From contig CP134604.1 of assembly GCA_021555105.2 (NCBI GenBank), forward strand, positions 1,426,001 to 1,490,000: a DNA stretch of 64,000 nt, written 5' to 3'. This document shows, in pieces, positions 1 through 7,220 of the stretch. A program made the position numbers and the translations under genes. The notes below the pieces were generated by a model. It searched no databases, was not told the origin of the DNA, and saw nothing but the letters and a program-made list of their open reading frames with translations. Source of the DNA: Thalassospiraceae bacterium LMO-JJ14. Lineage in GTDB: Bacteria > Pseudomonadota > Alphaproteobacteria > Rhodospirillales > Casp-alpha2. Position 1 is the stretch's first letter; every line of letters begins with the position of its first letter.

Positions 1-290
1 CGGACGGCGCGTTCGGTTTCATCGCCCGGTGTGAGATACACGTCGCCGGCTGTGGTTGAAGAGGTGCTCGTCAAGGTTTGCCGCGCATGTTGAATGGCGC
101 GGAAAATGACGGCGTGTGTTATCGCGGGGTTGGCATTTTTATCGAGCAAACCGGCCCTGGTCAGGGTCTGCGTAATAATATGCAAATCTTCGGGGGCATT
201 TGTGGCATTCGGACCGATGCCATGACGCAGCACCGAACGGACCTGCCGGGGCTCGCTTTTAGGTGTGGCATAGGCGTCAAAGTTTCCCAT
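1..290 (-). CDS. Partial protein, possibly peptidoglycan-binding-like module (N-terminal part)
   Basis: An open frame runs leftwards off the window edge from an ATG at 290, preceded by a good GGAAGGAGA ribosome binding site. About 96 residues are visible, starting MGNFDAYATPKSEP. The pattern of a short N-terminus, then RHGIGPNATNAPEDL, a helical stretch, and LTPGDETERAV near the cut edge loosely resembles alphaproteobacterial peptidoglycan-binding-like repeats of the form 'G..N.PeDV..v...L...G ... PG..T..A'. That resemblance is weak and by eye only. No signal peptide is seen in the visible part. Its promoter should lie in the AT-rich stretch 291-433. The existence of the gene is well supported by the ribosome binding site and open frame; the family is not. 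Confidence 0.6.
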   Translation of the reverse strand, partial: MGNFDAYATPKSEPRQVRSVLRHGIGPNATNAPEDLHIITQTLTRAGLLDKNANPAITHAVIFRAIQHARQTLTSTSSTTAGDVYLTPGDETERAV

Positions 291-341
291 GAAAGGTCTC
301 CTTCCCAGGCGGAGTCTTCAAGTAGCACGTGCCAATAACGG

Positions 342-356
342 ACACCTTTAAGGTGT
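342..356. promoter_or_regulatory. Perfect inverted repeat in AT-rich promoter region
   Basis: ACACCTT-T-AAGGTGT, two 7-base arms around one base, lies about 50 bases upstream of the start of the leftward partial gene. The surrounding stretch (330-430) is much more AT-rich than the genes on either side, as expected of a promoter. The repeat could be an operator for a dimeric regulator. The regulator is unknown. Confidence 0.3.
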
Positions 357-433
357 GTCTTATGTATATAAATCTACTTTATAGATATAAACATGAAAAG
401 TCGTATTTACATAAACATTCAGTTGTATGTACA

Positions 434-1261
434 TCACAGCTTGTATCCGGTTCGCTTGATATAGGCGGCAAATGCAAGCCGTTCCGTGTTCGCCGTCTGG
501 CGGGCCTTGTCGTCGGACCAGCCATAATTTTCCTTACTGCCATAACGGTCGGGATTGCGTTGCTTGCCATACGGGTTCGTCAGGCTGCGGCGGCGGTCAT
601 AGCTTTCGACTTCGGCTTCCAGATTGCTGTCGTCGTAGCTGTCCTTGTGTACGGTCAAGCGCATCGGCAGCCGCACGCTGATGGCCGGATCGTCCGCGGG
701 ATGACCGACACACAGACCGGCAAACGGAAAAACGCCCGCCGGCAGCCCAGCAAGTTCAGCAATTTCGTCGGTGACTTCGCGTGCAGCGCTGATCGGGCAG
801 CAACCAAGACCCTCGGCTTCGGCGGCGATGATGAAATTCTGCATGACGATGGCGGCGTCGGCGGCGGCATTCAAGAACGCGTCCAGCGGTTCGTGCGCAA
901 ACGATGTGCCGCGAAGCTCGCACACGCGCCGGATACGCCGCCCGTCGCCGCAAAACAGCAAAAATACCGGCGCCTGCTTGATCCACGGCATGGAAGGAAA
1001 CAGATCGGTGACCTTGTCCCGCTTGGATGCATCATTGAACTGGATAATCGCTACCTGTTGCAGATCGGACTTGGCCGGCGCTGACAGGGCACAGGCATAA
1101 ATAACATCGAGTACATCCTGTGAAACCGGGGTGTCCTTGTATCTGCGCCGTGAACGGTGCCTGAGTTGCAGGGCCTGCGTGCCTTCCGCAGGGCGATCCC
1201 CGCCGATCTCGGTGGGTTCGGCAAAGCGGGCGGCGATCAGATCACGTAGTGTCTCGGTCAT
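434..1261 (-). CDS. Nitroreductase family protein (NfsA/FRP-like oxidoreductase)
   Basis: A 275-residue protein of the FMN-dependent nitroreductase superfamily, cytoplasmic. The N-terminal RHRSRRRYKD (about residues 34-43) is the usual phosphate/FMN-binding arginine-rich motif. The central part with DAAIVMQNFIIAAEAEGLG and CCPISAAR is the typical second FMN contact helix and loop. The C-terminal 60 residues (YDRRRSLTNPYGKQRNP...) form the extended tail found in NfsA-like enzymes. The family transfers hydride from NAD(P)H to nitroaromatics, quinones or flavins; the physiological substrate cannot be told. The start ATG at 1261 has GGAGA nearby. The MFS exporter stop is only 10 bases upstream, so the two genes are almost certainly co-transcribed, which suggests a shared role in handling a xenobiotic or redox-active compound (inference). 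Confidence 0.85.
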   Translation of the reverse strand: MTETLRDLIAARFAEPTEIGGDRPAEGTQALQLRHRSRRRYKDTPVSQDVLDVIYACALSAPAKSDLQQVAIIQFNDASKRDKVTDLFPSMPWIKQAPVFLLFCGDGRRIRRVCELRGTSFAHEPLDAFLNAAADAAIVMQNFIIAAEAEGLGCCPISAAREVTDEIAELAGLPAGVFPFAGLCVGHPADDPAISVRLPMRLTVHKDSYDDSNLEAEVESYDRRRSLTNPYGKQRNPDRYGSKENYGWSDDKARQTANTERLAFAAYIKRTGYKL

Positions 1262-1271
1262 GGCGGGTCTC

Positions 1272-2489
1272 CTAGGGATTGAGTTCTCGATGCGAACGCC
1301 GGGCGTTCAGGGCGGCGGCGGCGGTCATGACGATCATGACGATGGGAAAGGCAATGCCGGGTATATCGGGAAACGCGGCGACCACGGCGCTGGCGCCGGC
1401 GCCGGCGGACATCTGCAACGCACCCAGAAGCGCCGTCGCGGTGCCGGCCCTGGCCTTGAACGGGCTGAGTGCGCCGGCGACACCCAGTGGCAGGATCGTC
1501 CCCAGGGCAAATCCGAAGATCACCATGAAGAACATGATCGTGACAACGCTGGCGAACCCGCTCATCGACAGCAACAACATGGCTGAGGCCGAGGCGCACA
1601 TGCCCAAGGCGCTGGCGATAACGACTTTGGAAGGCTCGGTGATACGTTCGCTGAAAACCGAAACGGCGGCGGCACCCAGCATATAGGCGCCGGAATGCAG
1701 GAACGCAAGAAAGCCGAATGAGGACGGGGTCAGGCCCAGTTGCCGGATCATCAACTCAGGACCGCCGGAGTGAAACGCATACAAGGACCCCAGTGCCAGC
1801 GCGTTGGTGACGGCGAAGCGCCTGAAGGTCGGGTCCTTGATGATCGACAGATAATTGAGCGCGACCTGCGGCACGGAAATGTCCTCGGATGACGGGGTGC
1901 CGGTCTCGGGCATGGCGAAAAAGCACAGGATCAGGACACCGGCGCCGAGCAGGGTTGTGATCGCCATGTTCGCTTGCCAACCGACGTAGTCCTGTGTGAA
2001 TCCGCCGATGATCGGTGCGATACCGGGGACGATGCCCATAGTCAGCGTCAATAGCCCGAAGATACGGACCAGTTCCGCGCCTTGAAATGAATCGCGCGCG
2101 ATTGCCCGGGCGGCGACAAATCCTGCCGCGGCGCCAAGCCCCTGCAACAGCCGCGCCGCCAGCAACCATTCGATGGACCCTGCAAGGGCGGCGATGCCAC
2201 CCAGCAGCGTATAAAGGATCAGGCCCGGAATCAGAATGCGGCGTCGCCCGAACCGATCGATGAGGGGGCCGACAATCAGTTGTCCACTGGCGAAACCGAT
2301 CAGGAACACCGATAGTACGAGCCGTTCGCCGCCCGGGATCACTTGCAGATCGGCGCCGATCGCCGGTAGCGAAGGTAATACGATGTTCAGGGCCATCTGC
2401 CCCAGCGTCCCAAGCACCATCAACAGTATGACGGCAAGTCGGCTCAGCGGCGCTGCGGGCTTCGGTTGATGGGGAGGGGATTGCGGCAA
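1272..2489 (-). CDS. MFS drug-resistance transporter, Bcr/CflA subfamily
   Basis: A 405-residue inner-membrane exporter with about 12 hydrophobic segments. The N-terminus LAVILLMVLGTLGQMALNI with LPSLPAIGADL, and the motif GPLIDRFGRRRILIPGL between TM2 and TM3 (MFS motif A), are typical of Bcr/CflA drug:proton antiporters, as is the length of about 400 residues. The frame stays open upstream to 2909, but that extension translates the tRNA-Ser gene and is spurious. I place the start at a TTG at 2489, preceded by GGAGAAG at 7-base spacing, giving MPQSPPHQPK. The downstream nitroreductase follows after 10 bases, in the same transcription unit. The substrate is unknown. Confidence 0.85.
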   Translation of the reverse strand: MPQSPPHQPKPAAPLSRLAVILLMVLGTLGQMALNIVLPSLPAIGADLQVIPGGERLVLSVFLIGFASGQLIVGPLIDRFGRRRILIPGLILYTLLGGIAALAGSIEWLLAARLLQGLGAAAGFVAARAIARDSFQGAELVRIFGLLTLTMGIVPGIAPIIGGFTQDYVGWQANMAITTLLGAGVLILCFFAMPETGTPSSEDISVPQVALNYLSIIKDPTFRRFAVTNALALGSLYAFHSGGPELMIRQLGLTPSSFGFLAFLHSGAYMLGAAAVSVFSERITEPSKVVIASALGMCASASAMLLLSMSGFASVVTIMFFMVIFGFALGTILPLGVAGALSPFKARAGTATALLGALQMSAGAGASAVVAAFPDIPGIAFPIVMIVMTAAAALNARRSHRELNP

Positions 2490-2681
2490 GCGTCTTCTCC
2501 GGGGCGGGTAGAGTCGGTTTGTATGATGATGCCGGGGGAAGGGTGCGGCAAGGCTTCCATGTGCCGGGTTTAATAGATTTGGGATCGTTTCAGCGTGGTT
2601 GACGCTGGCCGGTCCAGCCCGTACATTCCCGCCGTCTTTTCCGGCCATCCCGAGTTTCCGATTGGGGCGCCGGACCCGCGT

Positions 2682-2771
2682 GGAGGGGTGGCCGAGTGGC
2701 TGAAGGCGCTGGTTTGCTAAACCAGTATACGGGAAACTGTATCGAGGGTTCGAATCCCTTCCCCTCCGCCA
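2682..2771 (+). tRNA. tRNA-Ser (anticodon GCT)
   Basis: A complete cloverleaf is visible. The acceptor stem pairs GGAGGGG (2682-2688) with CCCCTCC (2761-2767). The anticodon stem is CTGGT/ACCAG with loop TTGCTAA and anticodon GCT at 2716-2718. A long variable arm marks it as a class II (serine) tRNA, and the T arm contains GGTTCGAATCCC. The discriminator is G, and CCA is encoded at 2769-2771. The gene borders an accessory segment to its right, and serine tRNA genes are common integration sites. I did not find a second copy of the tRNA 3' end that would mark an attachment site. Confidence 0.96.
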
Positions 2772-2915
2772 TTTATGCGTTCGCACGTGTTCACAGCCAT
2801 TCACTAAACTCTCTATACATGTTGAAATATAAGGGATTGAGCTCAGCTTATCGCTTGCGCCAACATCTGCGCATTCGAATCTCAACCCTGCGCGAGGAAT
2901 CGGAGCCAAAGAGCA
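2772..2915. other. Intergenic stretch after tRNA-Ser
   Basis: No gene, hairpin or repeat that I can support lies between the tRNA 3' end and the last stop of the degraded dehydratase frame. Composition is more AT-rich than the flanking core genes. If the accessory segment entered at the tRNA, the junction would lie here. Confidence 0.5.
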
Positions 2916-4322
2916 TTAGGCTCGCGCTCTGACATCGGTATCGAAGAATTCATTCAACACATCGATATGTTCTGCAAAGTCGATTTTGCGCAAATCCCGA
3001 ATATCCTAGATCGCCTGTTGCTTGGGTGACGTTCTCGATTCCGTCGTCTGAACGGCTCCGGTTTCATGTAAAACCCAGTTGTCGTTCGCGGTCACCCAAA
3101 AATACGGTATATCTCGCCGGTCCATATCATGAAGTTCCGCACGTAAAAGTTTTTGAGATACCGATTCCGTGAAGTGCCCCGCGCTTGCGAAACGACGAAA
3201 GACGCTTTCCCTCCAGGCCGGGTAAAGTTCTCCTGCTGGGATGTTCAGCATATGGGTGGTGATGCTGTATAGGCGGGTCTTTCTGACCAAATATCGAATA
3301 CGAAAATCTCCGGAAGCTATATCGTCAATGATGTCGGTAAGGAGGGCTGCATTGTTCGTCATCCAGCGCATCGCGTCGATGTATCCGCTCTTGAAGGTTG
3401 AGCGGAAATCGGCGGGGTCCCATTCGTTGCCGTTGTTGTTGACTATTCTGTTGTGAAACGTCGGTGACGGTTTTTTGTATGAGACTGCTTTGCCGCTTTT
3501 GATTTGCAACCCAATTTGGAAAAGCCTCGCATTCCCTTTACCGCCGCCGCGTAGCGCCGAGAGAAGTGCGTTGTGGCTAAGGAGGCCGGTGCTTAATAAG
3601 CGTTCCTACGTAGTAACGGGTGCGAAATTTGAAAATATACATTCGGGATCAATGATCACGGGACGCTGGCCGTGAATGACGATATTTTCCATATGCAGAC
3701 CGACGATCCGAAGGGCATAGGCGACAGCGGTCAAAATACCAACGGCGTACATGAACGGTTTCGGTTGATTGGTTGCGCGAGACGTTGTCGTTAAATACGG
3801 AATGAAATACCAGTCGTTAGACGGGGACGATATGATTTCCGGCATCCGTAAATCGGTTTGCAGGCCGGTCGATACCTGGCTGAGAATATCCGCCAAACAG
3901 CGGTATGGGCGGGGATCCGCATGCTTCAGGACAAGGGACGTCGCATCGCCGCTCAACAACAAAGGGCGTGCCCCACCTTGATGTGAGTCATCGGCAAGCG
4001 GTTTGAAACTCTTCAATGCAGGGAAGGAGGAAATACATGTCGCCTCAGTGCATGCGAGCGCAGATTTGCGTAGTGCCTTTCCTAAATCACAATACCGTCG
4101 CTCCACGACCTCGTTGAGGCACCCAAAATCCAATGTTAAGGGGCCGTTTCCAGTTTCGTTTATCGCCGTACCAGTCGGCGCATGCAATGTCGGCGCGACG
4201 ATAGATATCAAGTCGTTGCGGATAAAATCGCGTGTGTCCGTTTCGTTAAAGCCGCTAACTCTCAATTGGTATGGACACTGCCAACCCTCCGGAGTGATGG
4301 CTGTTGTATATCGCGCTCTCAT
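2916..4322 (-). pseudogene. LanM-type (DUF4135) lanthipeptide dehydratase-like gene with two in-frame TAG codons
   Basis: One reading frame of 468 codons carries the landmarks of the LanM dehydratase domain in order. DDSHQGGARP (codons 111-120) matches the GDxHxxGR motif. LVLKHADPR (130-138) matches the KPR strand. GLHMENIVI (208-216) with VIIDPE (222-227) matches DxHxEN...IDLE. VRKTRLY (346-352) and RRDIPYF (402-408) follow. The frame is broken by TAG at codon 239 (3606-3608) and codon 439 (3006-3008), and ends with TAA at 2916-2918. Family similarity continues across both TAGs. The Asp normally opening DxHxEN is Gly here. No LanC cyclase domain follows, so even the intact form would have been dehydratase-only. 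The start ATG overlaps the GNAT stop (ATGA) and has GGTGGAG upstream. Most likely a decaying pseudogene; readthrough or sequencing error are alternatives. Confidence 0.75.
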
Positions 4323-4783
4323 GAGCTGTTTTCTCCACCTCGATCCGCTATCGAAAGATTAGATGCGCGCCCGCAGACCGCCATTTGCGGGCGGGCGGGA
4401 ATGCCGCCTTTGACGAAAAACGGCTGTTGGCCCGTGAACGGTTGAACATAGAGATCGGTATGACCAAAACGTTCATTTACGGCCTTCAATATCGCGCTGC
4501 CGATGCCGCTTCCTTGCCGATCCGGCCGAACTGCAATTTCTGCAATCCAGGATACGGAGGTGTCGTCGCTATAGACCCGCGCCATTCCGATTAGATGTTG
4601 ATCTTGGTGAACGAAGAAACCGAACACGCCGTCGCCGAACATCCGTTCGACCATGTCCGTCAGATGCTCATAGTGGCGACGCTCGCCAAAACCCACGGAT
4701 ACGTATAGATCAATGAGTTCTTCCTTTGAGACGTTGTCTGTCGTTTGCAGGATCCTGTAATGATTGCTGTTATCTTGCTGCAT
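4319..4783 (-). CDS. GNAT family N-acetyltransferase
   Basis: A 154-residue acetyl-CoA-dependent acetyltransferase. The core VSWIAEIAVRPDRQGSGIG (beta4, then the R/Q-x-x-G-x-G pyrophosphate loop at about residues 85-105) and the helix that follows are classic GNAT motif A. The later TDLYVQPFTGQQPFFVKGGI matches motif B, where family members carry Y/F. I place the start at ATG 4783, preceded by AAGGGAAAACC. The frame is open further upstream to 5035, and an alternative ATG at 4975 has AGGA at close spacing; that version would add a seven-cysteine segment to the N-terminus. The stop overlaps the start of the LanM-like gene (ATGA), so the two were translationally coupled. An acetyltransferase beside a RiPP-type dehydratase suggests a tailoring or self-protection role, but this is inference. 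Confidence 0.8.
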   Translation of the reverse strand: MQQDNSNHYRILQTTDNVSKEELIDLYVSVGFGERRHYEHLTDMVERMFGDGVFGFFVHQDQHLIGMARVYSDDTSVSWIAEIAVRPDRQGSGIGSAILKAVNERFGHTDLYVQPFTGQQPFFVKGGIPARPQMAVCGRASNLSIADRGGENSS

Positions 4784-5058
4784 GGTTTTCCCTTCATGTT
4801 TTGATTGGGGTTCTGTATTCGTTTTCTCGTGCATCCGGTTCGCTCTCGCATACAACAAGACAACTGGTTTTTCGTAACAAACCCTGCATTGAGAGAAGCC
4901 GATACGGCATGTCGCGGCATAGCCGCATTCGCATAGCGGGCTTGGTTCTCGACAACCAGACACGCAAAAGCGCATCAGTTCCTGTCTAAAAGTATCTGCT
5001 CTGCTATGAGGCAAGTCGATAGAAGTAAGTTGCATAAAATAACTATAAAGTAGTATTG

Positions 5059-5688
5059 ATGGCGAAAGAGATATTCATAGATTCGGCTGTGCTCTAGGAT
5101 CTGTGCTTGTTCCTAGAGGCGATGCCGGAGTTGCAAGATCCCGACATAACGCCGATGACGTTTGCGGTCGTCCTGGACGCGAATATCGCAATCTCAGACC
5201 GTCTTCATAAATAAGAGCGCCTGCCATCAAGCAGACAGCATTGGAGGAGTGCGCAAGGGCGGGGGGTTCTCAAATTTCATGCGCCGCGTTGGTTAGACAA
5301 CGGAATGACTAACAGTACAATTCCACAAGTAGCCGAGAGAAAAGGGCTTAACGAGGCCGAACTTCGATTGGCATGGTCAGACTACAAAGAAATGCTCATT
5401 TGGGATGACGACTTGCAATATCCAGCAGATACGGATTTCGGTGAAATTGACCCTAAAGACAAACCGTATATTCAACTTCAAGAGAAGATTGATGCCATCG
5501 GTATATTAAGCCGAGACAAGCATAATAATGAATTAGGTGGCAATTCTCTGAAACTAGGTTTTGTTTTGTCTGCGAGGCAGTACGCGAGAGCGCTGTCAGT
5601 GCACATCAGCATCGAACTTGGCGGCGTGATCATTGGCACTGTAACCATAGATGCGCGGGTCCAAATTGATGTCCTCAATCCAAGTTGA
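5059..5688 (+). pseudogene. Degraded PIN-domain protein gene
   Basis: Pieces of one PIN-domain (VapC-like nuclease) protein lie in order on the plus strand. AVVLDANIAISD (near 5158-5193) is the first acidic strand. KQTALEECARAG is in a shifted frame. GVLKFHAPRWLDN, then EAELRLAWSDY, then DPKDKPYIQL with GILSRDKH (the last acidic motif) return to the first frame. The upstream part MAKEIFIDSAVL is separated by TAG at 5095-5097. Two changes in homopolymers explain the shifts: one A missing in AAA near 5209-5211, and one extra G in the G-run near 5257-5262. The 127-residue piece from 5305 to 5688 (MTNSTIPQVAERKG...) remains open and could be called as a hypothetical protein by gene finders. PIN proteins are usually metal-dependent RNases, often toxins; no antitoxin is visible. 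Confidence 0.65.
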
Positions 5689-5939
5689 TACCCTTCGTGC
5701 ATACTGTCGCGTTGAGATCGGTTTTTCCGGATGGCCGCGTCCAGGGAAGATATAGACTTGGTTTGCCGTCCTCATGCGGTTGAAAGACTGTTATTCTTAG
5801 CTAAACGACGGCCCCGAGGCCAAAGCAGACGCTCTAGCCACCACGGCGATGGCTGTTAATGACCCATATCAGACATCCACACCCAAATTTCCGAAGTGCG
5901 TTCCCTGATGGGGTGATGGGGCACTGCGACAGCTCATTC
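5689..5939. other. Intergenic stretch, right edge of accessory segment
   Basis: About 250 bases between the PIN remnant and the end of the HlyD gene. No ORF with recognisable content, no direct repeat of the tRNA 3' end and no transposase relic was seen. It would contain the right boundary of the accessory segment, if there is one. Confidence 0.4.
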
Positions 5940-7220
5940 CTATCTTTCCCTGAGCGCCGTTTGAATTGAGGTCAAAAACGGGTCGAGAATATAGGCCATG
6001 ACGGAACGCTGGCCGGTGCGGATCGCACAGGCGACCTGGACGCCCGGCAGCAGCGCATAGCGAAGTTGCGCGCTTTTGAAATAGGTCTGGTCGGTTTCGA
6101 CGCGCACCTTGTAGTAGGGAATGCCGTCGCGCGTTTCGATGGTGTCCGGGCTGACGTTGACGACCTCGCCGACAATCCGTCCAAAGCGGATCGCCTCGGA
6201 CGACGCCAGCGACACCTGAACGGGCTGTCCGGTCTGGACGTAACCGACGTCCCGGGTCGGCAGGCGCGCCTCGATGACCAGCTTGTCGCCTTGCGGCACG
6301 ACATCGACGACCGGATGGCCCGGTTGCACGACGCCGCCGATGGTCGCGACATGCAGCGTCTTGATGACGCCGGCGACCGGCGAGCGGAGAACGGTGCGTT
6401 TCAGTGCGTCTTCAAACTTACGGAGCCGCGCTGCCGTTTCGCCTGCGTCCCCCTTTGCCTTGGACAGAGCTTCACGCACGCCCTCAAGATATTCCGCGTC
6501 GATTTCTTCACGATCTGCTTCCGCTTCCTTCGCCGCGGAGCGCGCACGGGGCAACGCGGCCTGATCATCCCTGACGCGCGCCGCAAGCGCGGCTTCTTCC
6601 TTCAGAAGGTCCAGATGATTCATTCGGTTCGAAAGCTGATCTTCCATCAACCCTTCGGAAATCTTGATCTGCTCGCGCACCAGCTTGAGCCGGCCTTTGT
6701 TGCTGGCGATGCGGCCTTCGATCGCTTTGATTTCGTCGCGGCGTTGTGAAATTCGTTCATTCTGCGATTCGATCCGGTTCTCGATGCGCGCGCGGCGGCT
6801 GGCGAACAGTTCGCGGGCGCGGCTTGTCTGCTCGGGATAGGCCTCGGCGATGCCCCCCGGAAACGATATCCGGCCAGCACCCGCCGATTCCGCTTCCAGC
6901 CGGGCAATCTCGATCTTCAGATTGGTTAGTTGCACCGTCAGTTGCGCCACGTCTGCGTCGGACCGCACCGGGTCGAGCTCGATCAGCGGTTCGCCCGCAC
7001 CAACACGCTGGCCCTCGCGAACAAGGATGGCGCGGACGATCCCGCCTTCCAGATGCTGCACGCTTTTGACCTGTGTCGACGGCACAACCTCGCCCTGCGC
7101 CGTCGCCACGACGTCGAGCCGCCCGATCAGCGCCCAGGCAATACAAGCGGACACCAGCCCGACCATCAGCCAGAGCACAAGGTGGGGGGCAGCGCCTGAT
7201 TGCCTTTGTTCGGGACTCAT
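5940..7220 (-). CDS. HlyD-family membrane fusion protein of a type I secretion system
   Basis: A 426-residue periplasmic adaptor linking the ABC exporter to the TolC-like channel. There is a short cytoplasmic N-terminus and one membrane segment (LVLWLMVGLVSACIAWALIG, about residues 14-33). The lipoyl half-motif GEVVPSTQVKSVQHLEGGIV (about 43-62), with ILVREGQRVGAGEPLIEL, is characteristic of T1SS fusion proteins. A long alpha-helical hairpin (about 85-270, rich in E/K/R/A) follows, then the second lipoyl half (LRSPVAGVIKTLHV) and the beta-barrel region VIEARLPTRDVGYVQ. The length is typical of the family. The ATG overlaps the ABC exporter stop (ATGA at 7217-7220), so the pair is translationally coupled. 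It is the last gene of the leftward secretion operon. Confidence 0.92.
   Translation of the reverse strand: MSPEQRQSGAAPHLVLWLMVGLVSACIAWALIGRLDVVATAQGEVVPSTQVKSVQHLEGGIVRAILVREGQRVGAGEPLIELDPVRSDADVAQLTVQLTNLKIEIARLEAESAGAGRISFPGGIAEAYPEQTSRARELFASRRARIENRIESQNERISQRRDEIKAIEGRIASNKGRLKLVREQIKISEGLMEDQLSNRMNHLDLLKEEAALAARVRDDQAALPRARSAAKEAEADREEIDAEYLEGVREALSKAKGDAGETAARLRKFEDALKRTVLRSPVAGVIKTLHVATIGGVVQPGHPVVDVVPQGDKLVIEARLPTRDVGYVQTGQPVQVSLASSEAIRFGRIVGEVVNVSPDTIETRDGIPYYKVRVETDQTYFKSAQLRYALLPGVQVACAIRTGQRSVMAYILDPFLTSIQTALRER

Noticed and set aside
2490-2909. N-terminal 140-residue extension of the MFS transporter
   Set aside because: It translates the antisense of tRNA-Ser (the familiar GRDSNPR-type spurious peptide). 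A TTG at 2489 with a good ribosome binding site gives the normal length.
2916-5214. Amber (TAG) recoding as a sense codon in this segment
   Set aside because: Three in-frame TAGs are suggestive, but the PIN gene also carries frameshifts, and other genes in the window end normally in TAG. Decay explains all of it.
2769-5940. Attachment-site repeat of the tRNA-Ser 3' end
   Set aside because: I looked for a second copy of the T-arm/acceptor sequence up to the HlyD gene and did not find one.
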